Source of the DNA: Neisseria mucosa
Lineage (GTDB): Bacteria > Pseudomonadota > Gammaproteobacteria > Burkholderiales > Neisseriaceae
Reading direction: 5' to 3'
Assembly: GCA_003028315.1 (NCBI GenBank)
Contig: CP028150.1
Location: forward strand, 1,860,001 to 1,924,000
Length of the DNA: 64,000 nt
Both the position numbers and the translations under genes were made by a program. Positions 27,493 through 36,600 of the stretch are shown here, piece after piece; position 1 is the first letter of the stretch, and every line of letters begins with the position of its first letter. A model generated the notes under the pieces. It worked only from the letters and a program-made list of their open reading frames with translations, made no database searches and was not told the origin of the DNA.

Positions 27493-27552
27493 AGATTAGC
27501 TTTTCAAACCCCACATTGCGGATATTCAAATTTTGTTGGGCATGCCTCAACT

Positions 27553-27634
27553 GTAGTGTGGGCTTTGCCCACAAATCATGCCGAAAATTTCAGACAGCCT
27601 TGCACATCATCCTCGTGGGCAAAGCCCACGCTAC
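27553..27634. repeat. REPIN-like element 1
   Basis: GTAG followed by the palindrome GTGGGCTTTGCCCAC (27553-27571), then an inverted copy CGTGGGCAAAGCCCACGCTAC ending at 27634. Two facing short palindromes with a GTAG head are the layout of REP doublets (REPINs). Related elements occur near 29478, 29696 and 40402. Confidence 0.6.
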
Positions 27635-27675
27635 CATTGCTACCAGCATGGAACAAAGCCTACAGCACACACAAT

Positions 27676-28110
27676 TTATCTGCATGGCGTAGGTAAGAAA
27701 TTCTTAGAAATCGCATTGGCATCAGAGGAATCACAGCTCCATTCGATAACGCTCTCTGCATTACCTGATGTACCGACTTTGGGGACTAAAGTAATTGTTT
27801 TTCCTCTAATGGCAATATTGGCTTCATCGTTCATTGTTACAGTAATTTTTCCGGTAGCGGCGACATGAAGCGATTTGACATACCGTCCGTTCACATTATT
27901 TTCGCCGCTATAGTTACCAACCGGAACCCAGCCCTGACCGAAATAAGCCGTACTGACATCGGTTTTCGCCGTACTGGCGAACAGCAATGCTTCAACTACC
28001 TGAGAACGGGCAACATAATTATTGTAAATTGGGAAAGAAATTGCAGCTAAAATACCGATGATCGCTATAACAACCAATAACTCAATCAAGGTAAAACCCT
28101 TTTGTACCAT
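27676..28110 (-). CDS. Type IV pilin (second, downstream copy)
   Basis: A 144-residue pilin. The leader MVQKG ends at the prepilin peptidase site G|FTLIE, followed by the conserved hydrophobic helix LLVVIAIIGILAA and Glu at mature position 5. Two Cys near the C terminus (WSCDSS ... TPCR) define the disulfide loop. I choose the ATG at 28110: AAGGGG is eight bases upstream of it, but only two bases from an ATG two codons earlier. It lies 110 bp downstream of the major pilin on the same strand, with a weak hairpin between. The C-terminal half differs clearly from the upstream pilin, so this is a diverged tandem copy or a pilin-like minor subunit. Confidence 0.88.
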   Translation of the reverse strand: MVQKGFTLIELLVVIAIIGILAAISFPIYNNYVARSQVVEALLFASTAKTDVSTAYFGQGWVPVGNYSGENNVNGRYVKSLHVAATGKITVTMNDEANIAIRGKTITLVPKVGTSGNAESVIEWSCDSSDANAISKNFLPTPCR

Positions 28111-28167
28111 ATACATTTCCCCTTTTAAGATTGTTTAATAAAATTTTTTAGGATATCCATACCAAAG

Positions 28168-28202
28168 AAGGGTGCATCCCCAATATAACAGGACACACCC
28201 TA
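28168..28202 (-). terminator. Weak hairpin between the two pilin genes
   Basis: AGGGTG and CACCCT (28169-28174 and 28196-28201) with extra inner pairs and two mismatches; no long T run follows on the minus strand. It may reduce read-through into the second pilin rather than stop it. Confidence 0.35.
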
Positions 28203-28219
28203 ATCAAAGATTTAGCTTA

Positions 28220-28666
28220 TTAACGGCAAGCGGCAGGGATATATTTGGCTTCTAATGCCTTTGTTTTATCTTTTTTAGCAGTACATACCCAAGTTACCGC
28301 ACCACTTTGAGCTGCCGGTGTCAAAATAATAGATGCACCTTTAACGCCATCGGCTACGCCACTTGAATTCATCAGAGCTGTGATCACACCATTCGCACCA
28401 ATAGTAACAGATGTTACATATTTACCTTTAATGGTAGATGCACTAGCAACACCAGCTTCTGCATTGCTCGTAGGAAATGCGCCTTTATCAGCATAGTATT
28501 CAGTAACGGCAGCTTTTTGACCATCGGACAAAGTGATCGCTTCAGAGATTTGAGCACGGGCGGTGTAGTCTTGGTAAGCAGGCAGGGCGATTGCAGCCAG
28601 GATACCGATAATTGCTACGACGATCATCAATTCGATCAGGGTGAAACCTTTTTGGATTGCTTTCAT
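28220..28666 (-). CDS. pilE: Major type IV pilin PilE
   Basis: The 148-residue prepilin has leader MKAIQKG, cleavage before Phe, and the canonical N-terminal helix FTLIELMIVVAIIGILAAIA with Glu5. The C-terminal disulfide loop is bounded by WVCTAK and PAACR. It should be the main subunit of the pilus used for adhesion, twitching and DNA uptake. GGAG lies nine bases before the ATG. Expression is predicted to depend on sigma-54: a promoter with perfect GG-N10-GC spacing lies about 170 bp upstream. No silent pilin cassettes (pilS loci) are visible in the window, and the variable region is short, as in commensal Neisseria with little antigenic variation. Confidence 0.92.
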   Translation of the reverse strand: MKAIQKGFTLIELMIVVAIIGILAAIALPAYQDYTARAQISEAITLSDGQKAAVTEYYADKGAFPTSNAEAGVASASTIKGKYVTSVTIGANGVITALMNSSGVADGVKGASIILTPAAQSGAVTWVCTAKKDKTKALEAKYIPAACR

Positions 28667-28834
28667 TTAATAAACTCCAGTTTAAAAAGTGTTGTGAATA
28701 AAAATGTTTGTTGTTAAAAAACCGTAATGTGTTTGGCTCTGCTTGTTTATGAGTAAAACCATCAAGTAGAAGGAATATACAGCTTCCCGGTTCGGGCTTC
28801 GTTGCTTCGTTTCCCTTGCCGGACGTAATGTATC

Positions 28835-28852
28835 AAGCATGGGATGTGCCAA
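28835..28852 (-). promoter_or_regulatory. Sigma-54 promoter of pilE
   Basis: Minus strand TTGGCACATCCCATGCTT matches TGGCAC-N5-TTGC: the -24 GG and -12 GC are separated by exactly ten bases. Transcription would begin near 28825, giving a leader of roughly 160 bases. RpoN-dependent pilE transcription has been reported in commensal Neisseria. Confidence 0.85.
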
Positions 28853-28972
28853 GTCTGGATTTTTTGTGAAAATATTTTGTAATTTTATGTTTTTAATAGG
28901 TTTAAATTTGTTTTGAAGGATTTTTCGGGCAGATTTGGGCTTTTTTATGACGTGGGATTTTTTGGGGGGATA

Positions 28973-28987
28973 TGACGTGTTTTGTCA
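28973..28987. promoter_or_regulatory. Upstream palindrome 1, candidate activator site for pilE
   Basis: TGACGTGTTTTGTCA (TGAC-N7-GTCA), centred about 155 bp upstream of the predicted pilE start point, a usual distance for an NtrC-type activator. Confidence 0.55.
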
Positions 28988-29022
28988 TTTTTGAGAAGAA
29001 AAGGGAAACGTTTTATGTCATA

Positions 29023-29037
29023 TGACGTATTTCGTCA
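29023..29037. promoter_or_regulatory. Upstream palindrome 2, candidate activator site for pilE
   Basis: TGACGTATTTCGTCA, the same TGAC-N7-GTCA pattern, centred exactly 50 bp (about five helical turns) from palindrome 1. It overlaps a perfect GTCATATGAC palindrome at 29018-29027. Confidence 0.55.
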
Positions 29038-29477
29038 CTTTCATACCTATTTTAATAATATTGAAATGGATTTGATAAGCGGTATCGTTTTTAGACAAGC
29101 GGTATTTTGAAGTTTTATATATTTTTAATATGATGATTTTATGTTATTTTTTTATACAAATTTGATAAACGGATTTTAATTCGGATAAACGGTCATTTTC
29201 AAAATCGAATTATAGATATTTAGTTTATTTTTGAACGTTTTATTTGACTAAAACCGTCATCTGAAAATATGGCGGGTTTCGCCGGTAAAACATAAACGCC
29301 CTGCCAAGACCAATATTTCTGCAAACCGCATCCGTGGGCAAAGCCCATACTGCGGTAATCGTTGAATATTTCTGAAATCAGAGGTCTGGATTCCCGCCTG
29401 CGCGGGAATGACGGCGAAGCAGGCAGGGATATGGGGAGTTTTTTCAGACGACTTGAGGGGATCTGAAAGTGGCTGCC

Positions 29478-29568
29478 GTAGCGTGGGCTTCGCCCGCGAG
29501 AATATATTAAGAGACCCGCCGCAACTGATATTTCTGCAAACCATATCTGTGGGTAAAGTCCATACTGC
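29478..29568. repeat. REPIN-like element 2 (right half degenerate)
   Basis: GTAGCGTGGGCTTCGCCCGCG starts at 29478; the facing copy GTGGGTAAAGTCCATACTGC is degraded. Part of the tandem block. Confidence 0.45.
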
Positions 29569-29695
29569 GGTAATCGTTGAATATTTCTGAAAGCCGTAGG
29601 TCTGGATTCCCGCCTGCGCGGGGATGACGGCACGGTTGGCAGGGATGTGGGAACTGTTTTTTCAGACGACTTGCGGGTATCTGCAATCGGCTGCC

Positions 29696-29788
29696 TTAGC
29701 GTGTGGGCTTCGCTCGCGAGAATATATTAAGAGACCCGCCGCAACCGATATTTCTGCGAACCGCATCCGTGGGTAAAGCCCACGCTAC
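29696..29788. repeat. REPIN-like element 3
   Basis: TTAGCGTGTGGGCTTCGCTCG at the left and CGTGGGTAAAGCCCACGCTAC at the right, facing each other. Part of the tandem block. Confidence 0.5.
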
Positions 29789-29891
29789 GTCCATCGTTGA
29801 ATATTTCTGAAAGTCGTAGGTCTGGATTCCCGCCTGCGCGGGAATGACGGCGCATTAGGTAAAAATAGTGGGATTGGATTTTCAGACAACC

Positions 29892-31934
29892 TCACACACC
29901 CAAATACCCTTCCCTGCTGGCAAGCCACCTTGTCAGATGCGCTTCGACGATTTCGGGGTTTTGTTCAATCAGCATCGGGGCGATTTCGCGCGCTTGTTCC
30001 AAGAGGTGCAGGTCTTCTTCGAGATTGGCGAAGCGCAGCATGGGGACGCCGCTTTGACGCGCGCCGAGAAATTCGCCGGGGCCGCGGATGTTGAGGTCTT
30101 GGCGGGCGATTTCGAAGCCGTCGGTGTGTTCGTAGATGACTTTCAGCCGGGCTTTGGCGAGTTCGCTCAAGGGTTCGGCAAACAGGAGGACGCACACACT
30201 TTCTGCCGCGCCACGCCCTACCCGCCCGCGTAATTGGTGCAGCTGCGCCAAGCCCATGCGCTCGGCGTGTTCGATTACCATCAGGGCGGCGTTGGGCACA
30301 TCTACGCCAACTTCGATGACAGTGGTGGCAACCAAGACGTTAAGACGGCCTGCGGCAAACTCCGCCATAACTTCGGCTTTTTCGGCGGCTTTCATGCGCC
30401 CGTGTACCAAGCCGATGTTGAGTTCGGGCAAGGCTGCCTGAAGCTGCTCGAGGGTTTCGGTGGCGGTTTGCAGTTGCAGGGTTTCGCTTTCTTCAATCAG
30501 CGGGCAGACCCAGTATGCCTGCTGCCCTTTGCGGCAGATGTTGAGGACGAAGCCTTCGACTTCGGCGCGGCGGACGTTGTTGACGAGGCGGGTTTTAATC
30601 GGGGTGCGTCCGGGCGGCAATTCGTCGATGACGGACACGTCCAAGTCGGCGAAAAAACTCATGGCGAGCGTGCGCGGGATGGGCGTGGCGGACATCATCA
30701 GCTGGTGGACGTCGCGCCCTTTGTTTTTGAGGGCGAGGCGTTGGGCGACGCCGAAGCGGTGTTGTTCGTCCACAATCACCAAGCCCAGATTTTGGAACTC
30801 GACGTCGTCTGAAAACAGGGCGTGCGTGCCGACGGCGATTTTGACGGTGCCGTCGGCGAGTTTGGCTTTGGCTTCGTCTTTGGCTTTTTTGCGCTGGCTG
30901 CCGGAAAGCCAGACAACTTCGAGTCCTAACGGTTCGAGCCATTGTTTGAACTTGATGAAATGCTGTTCGGCAAGGATTTCGGTCGGCGCCATCACGGCCG
31001 CCTGCGCGCCGGATTCGATGGCGGTCAGCGCGGACAAGGCGGCGACGATGGTTTTGCCGCTGCCGACATCGCCTTGCAACAGGCGGTGCATGGGGTGGGT
31101 TTGCGCCATGTCGCGGCGGATTTCGGACACGACCCTTTCTTGTGCATCGGTCAGGGCAAACGGTAAGGCGTGGCGCAGGGCTTGGGTCAGCGTACCGTCG
31201 CCGCCCAATGCCGCCGCCGTGCCACTGACGCGCTTCTGCCGCGCCAGCCGCATGGAAAGCTGTTGCGCCAAAAGTTCGTCGAATTTGAGCCGCTGCCATG
31301 CGGGCAGCGCGCCGTCGGAAAGCTGGTGGATGGTGAAACTCGGCGGCGGCGAATGCAAAAGACGCAGGCTTTCGGCAAGGTGCGGCAGTTTCAGACGACC
31401 CAATAAGGCATCGGGCAAAGTATCGTGCAGCGGCGTAACGTCTAACGCCGTCTGAATGATGCGGCGCAAAGTGGGCTGGTTCAAACCGTTTACGGTCGGA
31501 TAAACAGGCGTGAGGCTTTCCGCCAAACCGCTGCCCTCGGCATCGCGGATTTTGGGATGAATCATCTCGTCGCCGTAAAACCCGTGTTTGATTTCGCCCA
31601 CGGCGCGGATGCGTTTGCCGGCCGCCATCTGTTTCTGATTACTGGCATAAAAGTGGATGAAACGCAAAAAAAGGACGCTGCCGGAATCGTCGGCAATTTG
31701 GACAATCAACTGCTTGCGCGGTTTGAACGTTACTTCCTGATGGATGACCTCGCCCTCGACCTGACACGGTACGCCAATCGGCGCATCCTTAATCGGCATG
31801 ATGTGCGTCTCGTCCTCGTAACGCAGCGGCAAATGCAAAACCAAATCCCATGCGGTATGGAGGTTGAGTTTGTCGAGCTTCTTGGCGGAAACGTCGGTGA
31901 TTTTGAGCTGTTTCTGGGTTTCGGGCGTCATCAT
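29892..31934 (-). CDS. recG: ATP-dependent DNA helicase RecG
   Basis: Superfamily 2 helicase that reverses stalled forks and branch-migrates recombination intermediates. It has 680 residues: an N-terminal wedge (OB) domain in the first 200, Walker A GDVGSGKT near 290, the DEQH box in VIVDEQHRFG, and the C-terminal ATTVIEVGVDVPNA and QLRGRVGRG motifs. The ATG at 31934 has AAAGGA seven bases upstream; an in-frame start at 32048 would run through a DUS hairpin and is rejected. A GCCGTCTGAA-type uptake sequence lies in the gene near 31447. Confidence 0.96.
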   Translation of the reverse strand: MMTPETQKQLKITDVSAKKLDKLNLHTAWDLVLHLPLRYEDETHIMPIKDAPIGVPCQVEGEVIHQEVTFKPRKQLIVQIADDSGSVLFLRFIHFYASNQKQMAAGKRIRAVGEIKHGFYGDEMIHPKIRDAEGSGLAESLTPVYPTVNGLNQPTLRRIIQTALDVTPLHDTLPDALLGRLKLPHLAESLRLLHSPPPSFTIHQLSDGALPAWQRLKFDELLAQQLSMRLARQKRVSGTAAALGGDGTLTQALRHALPFALTDAQERVVSEIRRDMAQTHPMHRLLQGDVGSGKTIVAALSALTAIESGAQAAVMAPTEILAEQHFIKFKQWLEPLGLEVVWLSGSQRKKAKDEAKAKLADGTVKIAVGTHALFSDDVEFQNLGLVIVDEQHRFGVAQRLALKNKGRDVHQLMMSATPIPRTLAMSFFADLDVSVIDELPPGRTPIKTRLVNNVRRAEVEGFVLNICRKGQQAYWVCPLIEESETLQLQTATETLEQLQAALPELNIGLVHGRMKAAEKAEVMAEFAAGRLNVLVATTVIEVGVDVPNAALMVIEHAERMGLAQLHQLRGRVGRGAAESVCVLLFAEPLSELAKARLKVIYEHTDGFEIARQDLNIRGPGEFLGARQSGVPMLRFANLEEDLHLLEQAREIAPMLIEQNPEIVEAHLTRWLASREGYLGV

Positions 31935-32054
31935 GGCTTTATCCTTTAATGGCGCGTATTTTAGCTGAAAATGCAGGAAGGGGTCGTCTGAAAGGACGTT
32001 CAGACGACCTGGAGGCATTGCACAGGTAGAGTTTGATAATTTGCCCATGCCGTC

Positions 32055-32150
32055 ATTCCCACGCGGGAGGGAATCTCGATTTCGGGGTTTCAGAAAAATT
32101 TACAAAGTTGCCATGATTTCAAATTTCTAGATTCCCGCCTGCGCGGGAAT
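32055..32150. repeat. NIME element upstream of recG
   Basis: dRS3 ATTCCCACGCGGGAGGGAAT (32055-32074) and ATTCCCGCCTGCGCGGGAAT (32131-32150) bracket a 56-bp core different from the one near 1.8 kb. Confidence 0.8.
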
Positions 32151-32170
32151 AACGGCATAAGGTTTCTATG

Positions 32171-32277
32171 TATAGTGGATTAAATTTAAATCAGGACAAG
32201 GCGACGAAGCCGCAGACAGTACAGATAGTACGGCAAGGCGAGGCAACGCCGTACTGGTTTAAAGTTAATCCACTATA
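32171..32277. mobile_element. Correia element (short 107-bp form)
   Basis: TATAGTGGATTAAATTTAAA at the left and TTAATCCACTATA at the right form the terminal inverted repeats; the internal AAGGCGACGAAG and CGTACTGGTTTAAA are typical. A second copy at 60498-60604 has the same length and orientation, with one difference seen (C/T in GAAGCYGCAG). It lies between recG and asd in a 454-bp gap that otherwise holds the NIME and a DUS hairpin near 31980. Confidence 0.92.
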
Positions 32278-32388
32278 AATCACTATAAACCGTCAAATTT
32301 AAGAATCCGTCCACCCCTGCTACTTTCAGACGACCTTGATAAAAAAAGCAACGGATAAACCGTTGCTTTTTTGTTTGACCTGCAAATC

Positions 32389-33504
32389 TTACAAACTGCC
32401 CAACACGATGCGCAACACGCGGCGTAAAGGTTCGGCCGCGCCCCACAAGAGCTGGTCGCCGACGGTGAACGCGCTGATGTATTCGCCGCCCATGCCCAGT
32501 TTGCGGATGCGTCCGACGGGGACGGACAGCGTACCGGTAACTTTGGCGGGCGTCAGCTCGTGGATGCTGGCTTCTTTTTCGTTGGGGATGACTTTCACCC
32601 AGTCGTTCGCGCTTGCCAAAATCGCTTCGATTTCAGAAACGGGCAGGTCTTTTTTCAGCTTCAGGGTGATGGCTTGGCTGTGGCAGCGCATAGAGCCGAT
32701 GCGGACGCACAAACCGTCGATTACGGTCGGATTGTCGCTGCGGCCGAGGATTTTGTTGGTTTCCGCGCCGCCTTTCCATTCTTCTTTGGACTGGCCGTTG
32801 CCCAAATCCACGTCAATCCACGGAATCAGGCTGCCGGCGAGCGGTACGCCGAAGTTGGCTTTCGGATAGTCTTCGCTGCGCAGGAAATCGGATACTTTGC
32901 GGTCGATGTCGAGAATCGCGCTGGAAGGATCGGCAAGCTCGTCCGCTACTTGGGCGTGAATCGCGCCCATGCCGCTGATGAGTTCGCGCATGTTTTTCGC
33001 ACCTGCGCCGGATGCGGCTTGGTAGGTCATGCTGGTTGCCCATTCGACCAAATCGTTTTGGAACAGGCCGCCCAGCGCCATCAGCATCAGGGAGACGGTG
33101 CAGTTGCCGCCGATGTAGTTTTTCACGCCGTTTTTGAGGCCGTTGTCGATGACGTTTCGGTTGACTGGGTCGAGGACGATAATCGCGTCGTCTTTCATGC
33201 GCAGGGAGGACGCCGCGTCAATCCAGTAGCCGTTCCAGCCGCTGTCGCGCAGGGGTTGGAACACGGATTTGGTGTAATCGCCGCCTTGGCAGGTTACGAT
33301 GATGTCCATTTTCGCCAGTTCGGCAACGTCGTTCGCGTCCAATAATGTTTTCGCCGCCTGACCGAAATCAGGTGCCGCGCCGCCGACGTTGGATGTGGTG
33401 AAGAAGAACGCTTCGGGAATATGGGCGAAGTCGTTTTCTTCTTTCATACGCTGCATCAAAACCGAACCGACCATGCCGCGCCAGCCGACGAAACCTACTT
33501 TCAT
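32389..33504 (-). CDS. asd: Aspartate-semialdehyde dehydrogenase
   Basis: Reduces aspartyl phosphate to aspartate semialdehyde for lysine, diaminopimelate, methionine and threonine synthesis. The 371 residues start with the NADP-binding MKVGFVGWRGMVGSVL and have the catalytic Cys in GGNCTVSLM near residue 135; length and start match the long gamma/beta-proteobacterial form. AAGGAG lies seven bases before the ATG at 33504. The gene stands alone between a DUS near 32329 and the smc terminator. Confidence 0.97.
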   Translation of the reverse strand: MKVGFVGWRGMVGSVLMQRMKEENDFAHIPEAFFFTTSNVGGAAPDFGQAAKTLLDANDVAELAKMDIIVTCQGGDYTKSVFQPLRDSGWNGYWIDAASSLRMKDDAIIVLDPVNRNVIDNGLKNGVKNYIGGNCTVSLMLMALGGLFQNDLVEWATSMTYQAASGAGAKNMRELISGMGAIHAQVADELADPSSAILDIDRKVSDFLRSEDYPKANFGVPLAGSLIPWIDVDLGNGQSKEEWKGGAETNKILGRSDNPTVIDGLCVRIGSMRCHSQAITLKLKKDLPVSEIEAILASANDWVKVIPNEKEASIHELTPAKVTGTLSVPVGRIRKLGMGGEYISAFTVGDQLLWGAAEPLRRVLRIVLGSL

Positions 33505-33616
33505 GTTGAGCTCCTTAGGGGGAAATTGTTAACAAATTTCTGAATAGGGAAAAAGGAAGAGTTTTAAACCTGTTTGAGGTAAATGTAAAGTTTTTTATAG
33601 CATCTCTAGAAAGAAA

Positions 33617-33653
33617 TAAAAGGTCGTCTGAAATACACTTTCAGACGACCTTT
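33617..33653 (-). terminator. Inverted DUS pair, terminator of smc
   Basis: AAAAGGTCGTCTGAAA and TTTCAGACGACCTTT around a six-base loop, 35 bp past the smc stop. Confidence 0.75.
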
Positions 33654-33687
33654 CCGTATCAAGCTCAATCAAGATTCCCCCACCTCA

Positions 33688-36600
33688 TCACGGTTCCGCC
33701 ATTTCCAATGCCTGCTTGATGTCCACGGCAACGACGCGCGATACGCCTTTTTCCTGCATGGTTACGCCGACGAGCTGCTCTGCCATTTCCATGGTCAGGC
33801 GGTTGTGGGAGATGTAGAGGAACTGGGTTTGCGCCGACATTTCTTTGACCAGGTTGCAGAAGCGCGAGGTGTTGGCGTCGTCCAGCGGAGCGTCGACTTC
33901 GTCCAGAAGGCAGAAGGGGGCGGGGTTGAGGCTGAACAGGGCGAACACGAGGCTCATGGCGGTGAGGGCTTTTTCGCCGCCGGAGAGGAGGTGGATGGTG
34001 CTGTTTTTCTTGCCGGGCGGGCGCGCCATGATGGACACGCCGGCAGTCAGGAGGTCGTCGCCTATCATTTTGAGGGTCGCTTCTCCGCCGCCGAACAGGG
34101 TCGGGAAGAAGGTTTGGACTTTGCCGTTGACGGCGTCGAAGGTTTCTTTGAAACGCTCTTTGGTCTTGTCGTCGATTTGGGCGATGGCTTCTTCCAAAAG
34201 GGAGATGGCGGCCTGCACGTCTTCGCTTTGGCTGCGGTAGTAGCCGTCGCGTTCGCGAGCTTCTTCGAGTTCTTGCAGGGCGGCGAGGTTGACGGCGCCG
34301 AGGGCTTCGATTTGCTGGGTGAGGCTGCCGATGCTGCTGTTCAATACTTTCGGCGATTCTTTCGTCAACGCTTCGAGCGCGTCCAAATCGGCGGCGCGTT
34401 CGGTCAGGTTTTGATGGTAGCGTTTGGCGTTGATCAGGGCTTCCTGCTGCTGCAACAGGGCGGTTTGGGTGGCGGCCTGAAGCTGCGGCAGCTTGGTTTG
34501 CAGGGTTTGTACGCGGGCGTATTGCTCCCTGCCCTGTTCCTGAATCTGCGCGAGTTTTTCCTGCACGGCGATGTATTCTTCGTCCAGCGTGTGTACGGCT
34601 TCGGTCAGCTCGTCGAGCTTGATGTGCTGCTCGTCGTTTTGGAACTCGGTTTCATAGGCGAGGGCAAGCTCTTGCTGGCGTTCCTGCCAGTCCAGGGTTT
34701 GCTGTTCGAGCCGGGCGATTTGCTGCTGGTAGTTTTGTTTTTGCTGGTTGAGTTTGTGGACGGCGACTTCGGCCAGCCCGTATTGGCGGTTGGCTTCCAA
34801 CAAGGCAAGCTGCGCCTGTTTCAGACGACCTTGCTGTTCTTGGCGGCTGTGTGCGGTGGTTTGCTGTTGGCGTTCGAGTTCGGCAGCGGCTTCCTGCAAA
34901 GTAGCGATGTCGTCTGAAAGCCCGTCGGACGTGTGTTGCAACACGGTCTGCTCTTCTGCCAACTGCGCCAGTTCGCGCTCGATGTGTTCGCGGCGGATTT
35001 GCCCTTGGTTGGTGCGTGCCAAGAGTTCGGCGGCACGTTGCTGCGCTTGGCTGTATTGGCGCGTGTGCTGCTGTTGCTGCTGCATCAGGTTTTTGTGTTG
35101 CACTTCGGACGAGCGCACGGCAGCCTCCGCCTGTTTGAACGCGGCTTCGGCGACGGAGAGTTCGGGGGCGAGGTTTTCCAGTTCGGACGCGATGCCGTCG
35201 AGGCGCGCTTTTTGGGCAATCAGGCTTTCCTGCGCGGGCTTGGCATAGAGCAGGACGCTGACTTTATCGACCTGATGGCCTTCGGGCGTGAGCCAGATTT
35301 GGTGTGCGCCCAAATCGCTTTGATGCACGAGGGCGTAGCTCAAATCGGGCGCGCACAATACGCCGTCGAGCCAGTGGTGCAATGCCGTCTGAAACGGCGG
35401 CTGCGCTTGGATTTGGTTCAGCAATGCCTGTACGGGCAGGGATTTTTTGATGCCGCCGGAGAGGTCGTCTGAAAGCCATGCCGCCTGCCCCTGCGGCAAA
35501 GGTGCGGGCGGCACGAAGCCGTGCGGCACGGCGCGGGCGTGCAGGCGTTCGGCAAGGATGACGGACAGGGCGTGCTGCCACTCGGCAGGGGCGGTGATGT
35601 GTTGCCACAGCTGCGGCGCGGCGGCGTGGTCGGTTGCCTGCCAGAAGTCGGCGGCTTCCTGTTGTTGCGACAGGATTTGCGACAACGCCTGCTGCTGCGC
35701 CTGCAAAGTGATGTGTTGCTGCCTCAGGCTTTGGAAGCGGTTTGAGGCCGTCTGAAACGCCTCGCGGGCGGCGTGTAAGGCTTCTTCGGCAGCGATGATT
35801 TGTTCTTCGTAATGCTCTTGCTGGCTTTGCAACAAGGAGGCGGCTTCCTGCGCAGCGGCGGTTTCGGCTTCGTCGGGCAGGTTCAGGGCTTGGTTTTCCT
35901 GTTTCAGACGACCTTTGCGCTCTTCGTGCTTGGCAACGGTTTGTTCGGCATGGGCAAGCTGCTGCTGCTTCAACGCCAGTTCGCGGCGGATGCGGTTTGC
36001 CTCGTCCTGCTGGGTTTGGAAGGCGGCGTTGAGCGTGGCTTGGACTTCTTCCAATTCGGGCAGACGCTCTTCGTGTTCGGCAACCTGCATCGCCCATTCC
36101 GCCAATTCGGTTTGCTTTTCTTCGGCCTGGAACTCGTTTTCCTCAAGCTGCACGCGGATTTGCTGCTGCTCCTGATGGATGCGCTGCATCTGCGCCTGCG
36201 CCGCCTGCTTGTCGCGTTCGATGCGTTGGTGCAGGTTTTGCTGATGGCGGATTTGTTCTTCCAAACGGGCAATCTGCTCGCGCAACACGCCGCGTTTGTT
36301 GCTCAATTCGTGCACCGCCTGCTGCTGCGACTGTTCGGCGGTCTGCAAGGCGTGTACTTCTTCGTTTAACGCCTGAACCTGCGCGGCGGTTTCGTCCTGC
36401 TGCGCCTGCAAAGACTGATGTTGCGCGGTCGCCTTATCGGCGGCGGCAAGCGATTGCTGCCATTGGGCGTAATCGAGCAAATCCTGTTGTTGGTTCAACT
36501 GCGCAGTCAGGGATTTGTAACGTTCGGCGGTTTCGGCTTGTTTCTCCAGCTTTTCCACCTGACGCGCCAACTCGTTCTGCAAATCGCCCAAACGCTGCAA

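Larger units (their letters stand above)
29265..29850. repeat. Tandem repeat block of about 218 bp units with dRS3 and REP-like parts
   Basis: The unit contains GGTCTGGATTCCCGCCTGCG (dRS3 arm) at 29383, 29599 and 29819, giving periods of 216 and 220 bp. Each unit also carries GAATATATTAAGAGACCCGC, GTTGAATATTTCTGAAA, a DUS-like CAGACGACTT and a pair of GTGGGC palindromes. dRS3 copies lie at 29390-29409, 29606-29625 (imperfect) and 29826-29845. Together with the pilE upstream region this fills the 1.2-kb gap between pilE and recG; no protein gene is supported. Confidence 0.75.

Noticed and set aside
29265..29850. Possible CRISPR array
   Set aside because: Units are about 218 bp, contain known neisserial repeats, and there are no short spacers or cas genes.
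33805..34917. Long open frame antisense to smc
   Set aside because: Same reasoning; it covers only part of smc and has no signals.
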